DNA of 36,719 bases from Candidatus Rokubacteria bacterium GWA2_70_23 (GCA_001788395.1 MGBT01000074.1:16197-52915), one strand, 5' to 3'. Shown: positions 22,451 to 31,080, counted from the stretch's first letter. The notes: generated from the sequence alone by a model not told the origin. Numbers and translations are program-made.

Positions 22451-24646
22451 ATGCCGATCAACACCGATCCCCGCTACATCGGTCGCGCCTGGATCACGCC
22501 CGACGGTCCGGTGGTGGCGGGGCAGTACGGGACGTGGACGCTCGCGTACGAGGTCGGGGCGTACGGCTACGACGAGCGCGCGCGGCTCAAGATCGCGTGG
22601 CGGTTCGCCTCCGATTGGGGCACGCCGCAGTTCACCAACGCGAAGGCGGCGAACTACACCACCGTCCGGCTCGAGACGAAGTGCTCCACCGCCGTCGCCC
22701 AGATCGGTTTCGAGCCGCGCGGTCAGGTGCGCCCGTGGTTCAAGACGCTCGTCGTGTCGGTCGCCGACGGCTCGCTCTACCCCGGTGACCGCATCTGGAT
22801 CACCGTGGGCGACACGAGTGGGGGCGGGCCGGGCTCGCGCGCCCAGACCTTCCGCGAGCGCGGCTGCGAGTGGCGCTTCTTCGTCGACCCCTTCGGCACG
22901 GAGCTGTACGCGGTCCTCGAGGACTCGCCGAGGGTCGACGTCGTGGGCGGGGCCTGCCACCGGGTGGTGGCCGTGGGGCCGACCACCGTCCGGCCCGGAG
23001 AGGCGTTCGACGCCCTCGTGAAGGCGGAAGACGTGTGGGGCAACCCGTGCGAGCGCTTCGAGGGCACGCTCGCGCTCGAGGCGACGGGCGCGGCCGTCGA
23101 CGGCTTGCCGCCCGCGGTCGCCTTCCGGAGCGGGGAAGTGGCGGTCGCGCGGCTGGCCGGCCTCCGCCTGCGCGGCGCCGAGACGCGGATCGCCGCCGTT
23201 CACGGCGGGCATCGCGCGGAATCGAACCTGATCCGCGGGCTGCGGGCGGGGGAGCCCAAGACCTTCTGGGGCGATCTGCACGGGCAGACGCGGGCGACGG
23301 TCGGCACGGGGACGATCGAGGAGTACTTCGCGTTCGGGCGGGATATCGCGCTGCTCGACATGATGTGCCACCAGGCCAACGACTTCCAGGTGACCGAGGA
23401 CGAGTGGCAGCGCCTGCGCCGCGAGATCGACCGCTTCCACGAGGACGGCCGGTGCGTCATCTTCGTCGGCTACGAGTGGTCGGGCATGACGCCCGGCGGC
23501 GGCGACCGCAACGTCATGTACAAGGGGGACGTCGCGTCACTCCATCGGTCGTCGCACGCCGAGGTCGGCGACATGGGCGACGCCGCGACCGACTGCTTCC
23601 CGGTCACCGAGCTGTTCCGGGAGTTCGACGGGCGGGACGACGTCATGCTGATCCCGCACATCGGCGGCCGCTACGCGGACATCGTCGGCTTCCACGACCC
23701 GCGGCTCGAGCGCGTCGTCGAGATCTACTCGGACTGGGGGCGGTTCGAGTGGCTGCTGGAGGACGCGCTGCGGAGCGGCTATCGCGTCGGCTTCGTCGCC
23801 AACTCCGACGGCCACAAGGGCCGGCCGGGGGCGAGCCACCCGGGCGCCTCGACGTTCGGCGCGTACGGCGGCCTCACGTGCGTGCTCGTCGAGTCGCTCA
23901 CGCGCGAGGCCGTCTTCGAGGCGATCCGCCAGCGCCGCTGCTACGGCGTGACGGCGGCGCAGCGGATCCACGTAGAGCTGGCCGTCAACGGACTCGCGAT
24001 GGGTGCCGAGGCGCGGGCACGCGGGCCGGTCACGATCACGGGCCGCGTGGCCGGCACCGGCGCCCTCGAGCGGATCGACGTCTTCCGAGGTCTCGAGATC
24101 ATCCGCGCGATTGCGCCGTACGCTCCCGCGGACTTCGAGGGCTCGGCGCGCTACCGGATCGCCTGGGCGGGGTCGCGCGTGCGCGGGCGCGACCGGCTCA
24201 CGCGCTGGGACGGGTCGCTCGAGCTGTCGGCCGGCCGCATCCTCGACGCCGTGCCCTTCGCGATGGAGAACCCCGAGAAGGGGATCGCCGAGCAGACGGC
24301 GACGCGGATCGCCTGGATCTCCACCACGACGGGCGACGACGACGGCGTCGACATCACCCTCGACGCCCCGGCCGACGCGGTGCTCCGGTTCCGCACGCCC
24401 GTGATCGACCTCGACATGCGCCTGGGTGACCTCGCCGGCGGCGCCACGCGGACGTTCCCCGCCGGCGGCATCGACCTCCGCGTGTTCATGCGCCGCCTGC
24501 CCGCCCGCGGCTTCACGCGCGAGCTGGCGATTGACCACACCGACCCGGCGCCGCCCCCCGGCGCCTGCGCCGCCTACTGGATCCGCGCAACGCAAGAGGA
24601 CGGCGCCCAGGCGTGGACCAGCCCCGTCTACCTCGACATCGACTGA
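22451..24646 (+). CDS. DUF3604 domain protein (PHP-like metal hydrolase fold)
   Basis: This 731-aa protein has an N-terminal beta-rich region (1-265) and a DUF3604 region with PHP-like metal motifs. These are GDLHGQT (274-280), MMCHQANDFQ (304-313), IPHIGGRY, and NSDGHKGRPGASH near the end of the domain. A C-terminal beta-sandwich (about 510-725) follows. No signal peptide is seen. DUF3604 proteins have no settled function; the His/Asp layout suggests metal-dependent phosphoesterase or hydrolase chemistry. The gene follows the AcnX small subunit by 28 bp on the same strand, so the three probably form one operon. No clear ribosome site precedes ATG 22451. Confidence 0.85.
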   Translation: MPINTDPRYIGRAWITPDGPVVAGQYGTWTLAYEVGAYGYDERARLKIAWRFASDWGTPQFTNAKAANYTTVRLETKCSTAVAQIGFEPRGQVRPWFKTLVVSVADGSLYPGDRIWITVGDTSGGGPGSRAQTFRERGCEWRFFVDPFGTELYAVLEDSPRVDVVGGACHRVVAVGPTTVRPGEAFDALVKAEDVWGNPCERFEGTLALEATGAAVDGLPPAVAFRSGEVAVARLAGLRLRGAETRIAAVHGGHRAESNLIRGLRAGEPKTFWGDLHGQTRATVGTGTIEEYFAFGRDIALLDMMCHQANDFQVTEDEWQRLRREIDRFHEDGRCVIFVGYEWSGMTPGGGDRNVMYKGDVASLHRSSHAEVGDMGDAATDCFPVTELFREFDGRDDVMLIPHIGGRYADIVGFHDPRLERVVEIYSDWGRFEWLLEDALRSGYRVGFVANSDGHKGRPGASHPGASTFGAYGGLTCVLVESLTREAVFEAIRQRRCYGVTAAQRIHVELAVNGLAMGAEARARGPVTITGRVAGTGALERIDVFRGLEIIRAIAPYAPADFEGSARYRIAWAGSRVRGRDRLTRWDGSLELSAGRILDAVPFAMENPEKGIAEQTATRIAWISTTTGDDDGVDITLDAPADAVLRFRTPVIDLDMRLGDLAGGATRTFPAGGIDLRVFMRRLPARGFTRELAIDHTDPAPPPGACAAYWIRATQEDGAQAWTSPVYLDID

Positions 24647-24656
24647 CGCCGTCCGA

Positions 24657-24675
24657 GCGCCGGCTCTGCCGGCGC
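24657..24675. terminator. Bidirectional terminator hairpin
   Basis: A perfect 8-bp stem (GCGCCGGC / GCCGGCGC) with a TCT loop lies between the convergent DUF3604 and tctC stops. No T-run follows on either strand, so it would be an imperfect intrinsic terminator. Position and strength make it a likely end for both transcripts. Confidence 0.6.
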
Positions 24676-24694
24676 AACCCTGTTCTGAGGGGAG

Positions 24695-25687
24695 TTAGCG
24701 CCGGATGCCGATGCCGGTGGCCATCTCGGTGTAGCCCGCGACCTCCTTCTCCACGAAGGCCCGCGTCTCGGCCGCGTTCAGGTAGTCGATGTTCATGTTG
24801 ATCCGCTGCGCGCCGGCGAGGAACTGCGGGTCCTTCGCCATCTCCGCGAGCGCGCTCTCCCACTTCTTGACGATCGCGTCCGGCGTGGCGGCGGGGAAGG
24901 CGGCGGCGGCCCACCACTGCACGCGCACCCCCTTCATCACGCCCTGCTCCTCCGCCGTCGGCACCTCGGGGAGCGCCTTGAGCCGCGAAGGAGACAGCAC
25001 GGCCAGGAGCTTGATCTTCCCGCCCTCGCGCATCGCGTTGGCCTCGGCCACCGAGTGGATGGCGAGCTGGACGTGTCCGCCGGCGAGCTTTGTCATCGAG
25101 TCGGCCGCGCCCTGGGTGATCACCATCTTCGTCTTCGTGGGATCCACGCCGATCTGGGTCATCCAGTCGTAGGCGGTGTAGCGCGACGGCCCGGCGGGGC
25201 CCACCGAGGACCAGATCAGCTCGTCCGGGTGCGCCTTGACCCACTCGGAGAACTCCTTGAACGTCTTCCACGGCGCGTCGGCCTTCACCGCGAACACCAT
25301 CGGGTCGCGGACGATCCGGGCGGCGTACTTGCGGTCGGCCAGCGTCAGGGGCGGCGTCTTCTGGGCGCCGATGAGCATCGAGGAGGTCGTGTGGATGTCC
25401 ATGAGGACGGTGTAGCCGTCGGGCCGGGCGTCCTTCAGCGCCGCGCGCGCCCCCGGCACGCCGCCTCCGCCCGGCTTGTTCACGACCAGGAACGGCTGGC
25501 GCCACTTCTTGCCGAGATAGTCGGCGACGAGCCGGGCAATGAGATCCGTGCCGCCGCCGGGGACGAACGGCACCACGATCTCGACCGGCTTCTCGGGATA
25601 CTCGGCCCGCGCTGGCGCCGCCGAGAGCACGAGCGACAGCGCGAGGACCAGGATCATCAGGGACGTCGCGATGCGCGAGGGCATCAT
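24695..25687 (-). CDS. tctC: Tripartite tricarboxylate transporter substrate-binding protein (TctC/Bug family)
   Basis: This 330-aa periplasmic binding protein has a Sec signal peptide (SLMILVLALSLVLSAAPARA, cleaved before EYPEKP). Bug-family hallmarks are KPVEIVVPFVPGGGTDLIAR, VVNKPGGGGVPGARAALK, DGYTVLMD and PSRLKALPEVPTAEEQGV. It delivers a carboxylate, or another small acid, to TctAB. ATG 25687 has AAGGAGG six nt upstream; the second ATG follows at once. A much longer open frame in the same register is an artefact running through tctA. It is last in the tctB-tctA-tctC order and is convergent with the AcnX operon. Confidence 0.93.
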   Translation of the reverse strand: MMPSRIATSLMILVLALSLVLSAAPARAEYPEKPVEIVVPFVPGGGTDLIARLVADYLGKKWRQPFLVVNKPGGGGVPGARAALKDARPDGYTVLMDIHTTSSMLIGAQKTPPLTLADRKYAARIVRDPMVFAVKADAPWKTFKEFSEWVKAHPDELIWSSVGPAGPSRYTAYDWMTQIGVDPTKTKMVITQGAADSMTKLAGGHVQLAIHSVAEANAMREGGKIKLLAVLSPSRLKALPEVPTAEEQGVMKGVRVQWWAAAAFPAATPDAIVKKWESALAEMAKDPQFLAGAQRINMNIDYLNAAETRAFVEKEVAGYTEMATGIGIRR

Positions 25688-25713
25688 GCATGACCTCCTT
25701 GTCGGGTTGGTGT

Positions 25714-27225
25714 TCACAGCGCCATCTCTTCCGCGGTGGTTTCCCGCAGCCGCCGGCTCGTGTAGCGGATGAGCGCCAGCGAGATGAACAGGAGGAGGAC
25801 GGCGGCGACGATGAGGGCGAGCGACAGCCCGCGCTGGACGAAGATCAGCGGGCTGCCGCCGCTCATCGACAGGGACTGGATCAGGTTGTTCTCGAGGAGT
25901 GGACCGAGGATGTACGCCAGGAGCATCGGCGCGAGCGGCCACCGGCACTTCCGGAGAACATAGCCGAGGAAGCCGAAGACCAGGCTGACCGCCACGTCGA
26001 ACATGCTGTTGCGGACGCTGTACGCCCCCACGAAGGACAGCAGGAGGATGGCGGGGCCCAGGATCCCGAAGGGCACGCGGGTGAGCCAGACCCACATCCC
26101 CACGAGGGGCAGGTTCAGGATGAGCAGGATCGCGTTGCCGACGTAGAGGCTGGCGATGATCGTCCACACGAACTCCGCGTTCTTCTGGAAGAGCAGGGGA
26201 CCGGGCTGCAGGCCGTAGACCATGAGCCCGCCGAGCAGGATCGCCAGGGGCGCCGAGGCGGGGATGCCGAGCGCGAGGAGCGGGATGAACCCGGCCGAGG
26301 ACGTGGCGTTGTTGGCCGCCTCCGGTGCCGCGACGCCCTCGATGGCGCCCTTGCCGAAGCGCTCGGGCTCCCGGGCGAGCTTCTTCTCCGCGTCGTAGGC
26401 CAGGAACACGGTCACGCCGGGCGCGCAGCCCGGCAGGAGCCCGAGGAAGAAGCCGATGCCGGTGCCGCGCAGGATCGCGGGCATCGACTGCTTGAGGTCG
26501 GCCCAGCGCGGGAAGACGTTGGTGATCCTGGTCGCGATGGTGACCCGCGCCTCCTCGAGGCCCAGGAACACCTCCGAGATGGCGAAGAGGCCCACCACGA
26601 GGGGGATGAGGTCGACGCCGCTCATCAGCGGCTCGAAGCCGAACGTGAAGCGCGCTTCTCCGGTGGCCATCCCGAGGCCGATCAGCGAGAGCAGGTATCC
26701 GAGCATCGCCATTGCGAGGCCGCGGGCCAGCGAGATCCCGGACAGCGACACCACGACCGTGAACGCCAGCACCATGAGGCCGAAGTACTCGGGCGGCCCG
26801 AACCGCAGCGCCTGGTCGGCGAGCAGCGGGGCGAAGAACGTGAGGATCACCACGCCGAACGTCCCCGCGAAGAACGAGCCGATGGCGGCGATGCCGAGCG
26901 CGACCCCTCCGCGGCCCTGCTGGGCCATCGGGTAGCCGTCGAGGCAGGTGGGCACCGACGCGACCTCGCCCGGGATATTGAGCAGGATCGCCGTCGTCGA
27001 GCCTCCGTACATGGCCCCGTAATAGATACTCGACAGCATGATGATCGCCGGCACGGGGCCCAGCACCGACGTGAGCGGAAAGAGGATCGCGATCGCGGCC
27101 GTCGGCCCGAGCCCGGGCAGCACGCCGACCAGGGTCCCGAGCAGCGAGCCCACGAACGCCATCAGGAGGTTGCCCGGCGTCAGCGCAGCCGCGAAGCCGC
27201 TCGCCAGGTGGCCGAGGACGTCCAT
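25714..27225 (-). CDS. tctA: Tripartite tricarboxylate transporter large permease (TctA)
   Basis: This 503-aa inner-membrane protein has about 11-12 TM helices. The TctA signatures are [20 protein letters not shown] and [19 protein letters not shown] in the first half, and [20 protein letters not shown] with [20 protein letters not shown] in the second. These are the two PGxGP- and NA-type motifs of the family. It is the main Na+/H+-coupled carrier for the substrate captured by TctC. It starts 3 nt after the tctB stop. Length is normal. Confidence 0.94.
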   Translation of the reverse strand: MDVLGHLASGFAAALTPGNLLMAFVGSLLGTLVGVLPGLGPTAAIAILFPLTSVLGPVPAIIMLSSIYYGAMYGGSTTAILLNIPGEVASVPTCLDGYPMAQQGRGGVALGIAAIGSFFAGTFGVVILTFFAPLLADQALRFGPPEYFGLMVLAFTVVVSLSGISLARGLAMAMLGYLLSLIGLGMATGEARFTFGFEPLMSGVDLIPLVVGLFAISEVFLGLEEARVTIATRITNVFPRWADLKQSMPAILRGTGIGFFLGLLPGCAPGVTVFLAYDAEKKLAREPERFGKGAIEGVAAPEAANNATSSAGFIPLLALGIPASAPLAILLGGLMVYGLQPGPLLFQKNAEFVWTIIASLYVGNAILLILNLPLVGMWVWLTRVPFGILGPAILLLSFVGAYSVRNSMFDVAVSLVFGFLGYVLRKCRWPLAPMLLAYILGPLLENNLIQSLSMSGGSPLIFVQRGLSLALIVAAVLLLFISLALIRYTSRRLRETTAEEMAL

Positions 27226-27228
27226 CCC

Positions 27229-27708
27229 TCAGCCGCCGAGGATGCCGGTGGGCAGCGGCTGGAGGAGCCACACGCGGAAGAAGAGGTAGAGGACACCGGT
27301 GGTGACGGCGCCGAGCAGGACGGCCACCGGCCAGCGGTAGCCACCCATGCCGCGGTAGAGCAGGACCGAGACGATGGCGGTGCTCGACGTGTAGCCCAGC
27401 CACGGGACCATGACCCAGTACGCGACCAGGACGGCGGCGCCCGCGAGCATCTGGGCGCGGGTCGCGCCCGAGGGCAGCTCGACGCGCGCGGCGGGGGGCG
27501 CGGCCGCGACCACGAGGTAGGCGCCGAGGGCGAGGAGCGCGGCCCCGACGATCATCGGAAACGTGTCGTCCCCGACGACGGCGCCGGCGACGAGCGTCTC
27601 ACGCAGCACGTACAGCCGGCGTCCCTCCCGCAGGGCGACGATGCCCAGCAGGACGAGGAGCGCGCCGACGATCTTCCCGTCGATCGGGCGTGCGCGGTTG
27701 GCGTTCAC
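27229..27708 (-). CDS. tctB: Tripartite tricarboxylate transporter small permease (TctB)
   Basis: This 159-aa membrane protein has four TM helices: near residues 13-25, around FPMIVGAALLALGAYLVVAA, LAGAAVLVAYWVMV, and AVLLGAVTTGVLYLFFRVWL. This is the usual TctB layout with a soluble loop between helices 2 and 3. It is the small membrane partner of TctA. GTG 27708 (VNANRARPIDGK) is chosen because the first helix follows at once; the frame extends upstream only through debris of a toxin gene. It is first in the tctBAC order. Confidence 0.88.
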   Translation of the reverse strand: MNANRARPIDGKIVGALLVLLGIVALREGRRLYVLRETLVAGAVVGDDTFPMIVGAALLALGAYLVVAAAPPAARVELPSGATRAQMLAGAAVLVAYWVMVPWLGYTSSTAIVSVLLYRGMGGYRWPVAVLLGAVTTGVLYLFFRVWLLQPLPTGILGG

Positions 27709-27812
27709 GTCGTGGTCCGGTGGCTCGGTGTGCGTGCGACGGCCGAAGCCCCGCGATTCTCCCGCATCGAGGCGGGGAAGGCAAGAGCCGAGGGTGGGGC
27801 GGGTGCACGTGA

Positions 27813-27865
27813 CCTGAGGCGAGTCATCCTCAGGGACGGGGCTCCCTGGATCTGGAACCTGGCAA
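27813..27865. repeat. REP-like double hairpin repeat
   Basis: Two adjacent inverted repeats are seen: CCTGAGG (27813-27819) with CCTCAGG (27828-27834), and CAGGGA (27831-27836) with TCCCTG (27843-27848). GGATCTGGAACC follows. The layout resembles dispersed GGGATTC/TCAGGATGAC-type repeats found in many soil genomes. It sits exactly where similarity of the vapC remnant ends, so its insertion or recombination may have cut the gene. Confidence 0.5.
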
Positions 27866-27875
27866 CGGAGCACCT

Positions 27876-28005
27876 TTCGCCCACGACCACCGCGCTCGTG
27901 AACTGCTCGGCGCGGGGGGATGGCCCGGAGCCAGGCCACGTACGCGGGCAGCGGCAGCGGTTTCAACACCTCCGAGATCGCTTCGGTATCGAAGAGGAAG
28001 GCCAC
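27876..28005 (-). pseudogene. vapC: VapC PIN-domain toxin remnant (frameshifted and truncated)
   Basis: From GTG 28005 the frame reads MAFLFDTEAISEVLKPLPLP then AYVAWLRAIPPR, the N-terminus of a PIN-domain toxin with the first catalytic Asp (LFDTEAIS). After PPR the frame is lost at a run of six G (27914-27919). Reading one base shifted restores AEQFTSAVVVGE, the next conserved part with the catalytic Glu region. At about 27876 the similarity ends in a REP-like repeat, so some 90 C-terminal residues are gone. The start directly follows the antitoxin stop, the usual vapBC layout. Confidence 0.75.
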
Positions 28006-28311
28006 TCAGCCGAGCGGGGCCGGGCGGCGCGGCCGCGTGCGTCGGAGCTTGCCCAGCGCCTTGACGAGGTCTTCGAAGCCCTTCCAGCCGCCGGCGAGCC
28101 CCGCGAGACCGGCGCCGCCGCGCATGTCCTTCCGCCTCGGAAGCGCCACGCGATCGACGGCGACGAGCGCGGCTACCGCCTTGCCGTGCCGCGTGATGAT
28201 CACGGACTCGCCCCCCTCCGCCTTCCGGAGACAGTCGGTGAGCTGGGACTTCGCCTGAGCCGCCAAGAGCCTGCGCGCGATCGCCCTCCTCGAAAAGGTC
28301 ATTTTGACCAT
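28006..28311 (-). CDS. Type II antitoxin, Phd/YefM family
   Basis: This 101-aa protein has an N-terminal DNA-binding Phd/YefM fold: AAQAKSQLTDCLRKAEGGES, then VIITRHGKAVAALVAVD. The basic C-terminal tail (GKLRRTRPRRPAPLG) would normally wrap the toxin. Its toxin partner downstream is broken, so this is an orphan antitoxin. Two starts are possible (28311 or 28302). An inverted repeat GGTCATTTTGACC overlaps the start codons and may be its autorepression operator. Confidence 0.82.
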   Translation of the reverse strand: MVKMTFSRRAIARRLLAAQAKSQLTDCLRKAEGGESVIITRHGKAVAALVAVDRVALPRRKDMRGGAGLAGLAGGWKGFEDLVKALGKLRRTRPRRPAPLG

Positions 28312-28312
28312 A
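28298..28312. promoter_or_regulatory. Candidate antitoxin operator
   Basis: The sequence GGTCA-TTT-TGACC is a perfect 5-bp dyad within this span. It covers the two possible start codons of the Phd/YefM gene. Phd-type antitoxins bind short palindromes near their own promoter, so autoregulation is plausible. The inference rests on position and symmetry only. Confidence 0.4.
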
Positions 28313-28347
28313 CCTGAGCGAGGGGCGTCCAGCGAGGCAAAGCTGCG

Positions 28348-28515
28348 TTACGGAAGCAGATCGTCGACGGCGACGCGGCTGCCCGGCGCTGCCAGTGGCA
28401 TGACGGCCTCGCCCCGGCGCAGCACCTGCGTCTCGGCGTAGGCCCAGCCGAAGCGCGACAGCTTCGAGGCGGTGGGGCGACGGTACACCTCCAGCACCGC
28501 GTCCAGCAGGTTCAC
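28348..28515 (-). pseudogene. Uma2-family nuclease remnant (C-terminal end)
   Basis: Read on the minus strand this gives IVNLLDAVLEVYRRPTASKL, a middle GWAYAETQVLRRGEAV and an end VAVDDLLP-stop. It matches the C-terminal third of Uma2 (DUF820) proteins such as the intact neighbour, whose end reads IVNLVERVLEVYRDP...LAVSDLLP. Upstream the frame is closed by TAG three codons before IVNL, and the catalytic core is missing. It points away from the intact copy. It is a fragment of a second, non-identical Uma2 gene. Confidence 0.7.
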
Positions 28516-28672
28516 AATATGATCCTAACCATCGCGTCTTGACTCGTCAACGTCTCCTGGCGGAGACAGGCCCACGCGGCCCGGCGTCTCCTCGTGGGAG
28601 CTCCGCCTGCCAGGCGGTGTATCCATCTCGCGGCATTGACGCCGGCGGGGGCGGCGGCATACGGTGGGGGCG

Positions 28673-29248
28673 ATGAGACAGGCCCCGCTGACGCTGCGGC
28701 GCTGGACGCGAGCCGAGTACGACCGGCTCGTGGACCTCGGGGTGCTCCACGGGGAGCCGGTGGAGCTGATCGGGGGCCAGCTTGTCGTCGCCGAGCCCCA
28801 GGGCAGCTACCACGCCACGGCCATCGGCGCCGTCGACGACGCGCTGCGAGCCGCCCTGCCGCCAGGCTGGGTGGTGAGGGCCCAGATGCCGGTGGCCCTC
28901 GACGACGAGTCCGAACCGGAGCCGGACCTGGCCGTGGTGCCGGGCGAGCGCGCCGACTACCGCGCAGACCACCCGGCCCGCCCCGCCCTCGTGGTCGAGG
29001 TGGCGGAGTCGAGCCTCGCCTTCGACCGCCAGGACAAGGGCAGTCTCTACGCGCGCGGGGGTGTCCACGACTACTGGATCGTCAACCTCGTCGAGCGGGT
29101 CTTGGAGGTGTACCGCGACCCCGGGCCGGACCCGACGGCGCCCTATGGGTGGCGGTACCGGGCGGTGGAGCGGCTGGGCCCGGCGGCGGTCGTCTCGCCG
29201 CTCGCGCTGCCGTCCGTGCGCCTTGCCGTGAGCGATCTCCTGCCGTAG
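28673..29248 (+). CDS. Uma2 family (DUF820) putative endonuclease
   Basis: This 191-aa protein has a PD-(D/E)XK-like fold. The pattern PEPDLAVV (PD), ALVVEVAESS (E) and DRQDKGSLYARGGVHDYWIV (K and downstream helix) is the standard Uma2 arrangement. The N-terminus MRQAPLTLRRWTRAEYDRLV is also typical. Such genes are abundant in cyanobacteria and GC-rich soil bacteria and tied to mobile DNA; physiological function is unknown. ATG 28673 has a G-rich stretch upstream; a GTG three codons earlier is possible. It ends 6 bp from the convergent MFS gene. Confidence 0.85.
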   Translation: MRQAPLTLRRWTRAEYDRLVDLGVLHGEPVELIGGQLVVAEPQGSYHATAIGAVDDALRAALPPGWVVRAQMPVALDDESEPEPDLAVVPGERADYRADHPARPALVVEVAESSLAFDRQDKGSLYARGGVHDYWIVNLVERVLEVYRDPGPDPTAPYGWRYRAVERLGPAAVVSPLALPSVRLAVSDLLP

Positions 29249-29254
29249 CTCTCC

Positions 29255-30517
29255 TCAGCGGATCGCCCGCAGCCGCCGGGAGGTGAGCAGGGCCAGCGCG
29301 TTGGCGGCCACCAGGGCGCCGCCCACCAGCACAGCGAAGCGGGCGTCCACGGCCGCGGCCAGGACGCCGCCGAAGAGGCCCCCCAGCGGCAGCAGGTTCC
29401 AGCAGAGCGAGTAGATGCTCATCACCCGGCCGCGAAGCTGGTCGGGCACGTGCGTCTGGAGGAACGTGGTGACCTGGGTCAGGTAGAAGGTGTTGCAGAA
29501 GCCCACCAGCAGCAGCATGGCCAGCGCCGGCCCCATCGCGGGCGATCGGGAGAAGAGCATCAGCGCCAGCCCCATGCCCACCGCCGTGACCAGGAGCGTC
29601 GTGCCCGGGCGCGGGATGCGATGGGCGATCGTGGCCACGGTGAGCGTGCCGACCAGCGCCCCCGCCCCGTGTGCGGCGTTGAGCAGGCCGAAGCCGGTGG
29701 AGCCGGCGTGGAAGTACGAGTCGGCGTAGATCGGCAGCAGCGTGACGTAGGACAGGCCGAAGAGAGCATTGAACAGGGCCAGGCAGATCAGTCCCGCGAA
29801 GACGAAGTTGTGGCCGACGAAGCTCAGGCCCTCGACGAGCTGCCGGCGCATGCCCTGCCCATCGGGCGACGGCGCGGCCCGCTGGACCCGGAGTCGGCTG
29901 TACAGCACGAGCGCGGTGCAGGAGGCGACGGCCGCCAGCCCGAGTCCCACCGCCCCGCCGAAGGCCGCGATCAGGATGCCGGTGATGGACGGGCCAATCA
30001 TGCGGCCGGCTTGCCAGGGGATGGAGCCCAGCGCGATCGCGTTCGCCAGCCGCTCGCGCTCGACCAGCTGGGGCACCAGCGACAGCCGGGTCGGCTCGTC
30101 GAAGGCCCGGAAGGTGTTGCTCAGCGCCGCCAGCGCCAGCAGGTGCTGGACGCGGACCAGCCCGAGGACGGTGAGGGCGAAGGCGATCGTCAGCGTCGCG
30201 GCGGTGAGGATCTGGGTGCCGAGCAGGAGGCGCAGCCGGTTGACGCGGTCGGCGAGGACGCCGCCGAAGAGCTGGAAGACGACCAGGGGCACGCCCTGCG
30301 CCAGGCCGAGATAGCCCAGATACATCGGGTCGTGGGTCACCTCCCACGTGAGCCAGGCGAAAGTGACGTACTCCGCCCGGTGGCCGAGGACGTAGAAGAC
30401 CAGTCCGAGCCAGTAGAGGCGGTAGTTCCGCCCCTTGAGGGCGGCGAACGTCGACGGCCGCGCGGTCCCAGCGGACGCGGGCACGGGGTCGGCGACGACG
30501 GCACGATTCGGGCTCAC
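29255..30517 (-). CDS. MFS transporter, DHA3/EntS-like (MFS_3)
   Basis: This 420-aa major facilitator has 12 predicted TM helices. The MFS_3 features are FAALKGRNYRLYWLGLVFYV at the N-terminus, FQLFGGVLADRVNRLRLLLG (motif A, loop 2-3), NTFRAFDEPTRLSLVPQLV and DQLRGRVMSIYSLCWNLLPL in the second half. It probably exports a small molecule, siderophore or drug by proton antiport. GTG 30517 has GGAGGAG four nt upstream. Its start overlaps the stop of the IS21-derived reading frame (GTGA). Confidence 0.9.
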   Translation of the reverse strand: MSPNRAVVADPVPASAGTARPSTFAALKGRNYRLYWLGLVFYVLGHRAEYVTFAWLTWEVTHDPMYLGYLGLAQGVPLVVFQLFGGVLADRVNRLRLLLGTQILTAATLTIAFALTVLGLVRVQHLLALAALSNTFRAFDEPTRLSLVPQLVERERLANAIALGSIPWQAGRMIGPSITGILIAAFGGAVGLGLAAVASCTALVLYSRLRVQRAAPSPDGQGMRRQLVEGLSFVGHNFVFAGLICLALFNALFGLSYVTLLPIYADSYFHAGSTGFGLLNAAHGAGALVGTLTVATIAHRIPRPGTTLLVTAVGMGLALMLFSRSPAMGPALAMLLLVGFCNTFYLTQVTTFLQTHVPDQLRGRVMSIYSLCWNLLPLGGLFGGVLAAAVDARFAVLVGGALVAANALALLTSRRLRAIR

Positions 30518-31080
30518 GAGTCTCCTCCGCCCGCAGAGTAGCGGCCTGCGCGCCGGGAGGTCAATCCGCGAGCCGGCGCCGGGATGACGGGCGGAAGCGG
30601 ACCTCGTCCAGGAACGCCGAGGGCCGGAGGATCCTCCTCGCCGGGGCCACAGTCGGCGAGCGGGATCGTCGGCGCAGCGCGGCCCCAGCCGAGTTCCCCC
30701 ATGGCGAAGCGCCGGAGCGTGGGGGAACTGATCATCACGCCTTGGCGCCGGAGCAGCTTGCGGATCTTGGACAGCCGCACGTCGGCGCGCAGGTACCGCT
30801 CGATGACGCCCCGTTGGGCCGCGCACGCGGCCCAACGGTCACCATGGGGGCGCCCCGTGCCCGGCTGGACGGTGCTGACGACCGCGGCGAGCAGGCCGTC
30901 GTCCAACTGGTCGGGACTGCCCGCGGTGATCAGCCCGTGCTCCTGCGCGGCGCGCAGGTACCGCCGGACCGTCTTGACGTTCAGGCCCAGCTGGGTGGCG
31001 ATCCGCTTCTTGCGGACGCCGGTCAGCCAGAGCCGCAGGACCTCTTTGACCTCGAGCATCGTGACCTCGCGATAGGCCAT
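30514..31080 (-). pseudogene. istA: IS21-family transposase (IstA) N-terminal remnant
   Basis: The 188-aa frame begins MAYREVTMLEVKEVLRLWLT, then a helix-turn-helix (KKRIATQLGLNVKTVRRYLR). It continues to IRKLLRRQGVMISSPTLRRF and PLADCGPGEE, all typical of the DNA-binding part of IS21 IstA proteins. At about residue 149 (near 30634), where VDFG and the DDE catalytic domain should follow, the similarity stops. The remaining 39 residues are unrelated. Catalytic Asp/Asp/Glu residues and istB are absent, so it cannot transpose. The frame ends by overlapping the MFS start (GTGA). It may be mere debris or a DNA-binding protein in the making. Confidence 0.78.

Noticed and set aside
24695-27403. 902-codon minus frame that appears to fuse tctC to an upstream domain
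   Set aside because: Only the last 330 codons match a family. The rest overlaps tctA out of frame, and tctC has its own signal peptide and ribosome site.
25690-28317. 875-codon open frame on the plus strand
   Set aside because: It runs antisense through tctC, tctA and tctB, is rich in Arg/Glu/Asp/His as expected for the reverse of GC-rich genes, and has no recognisable domain.
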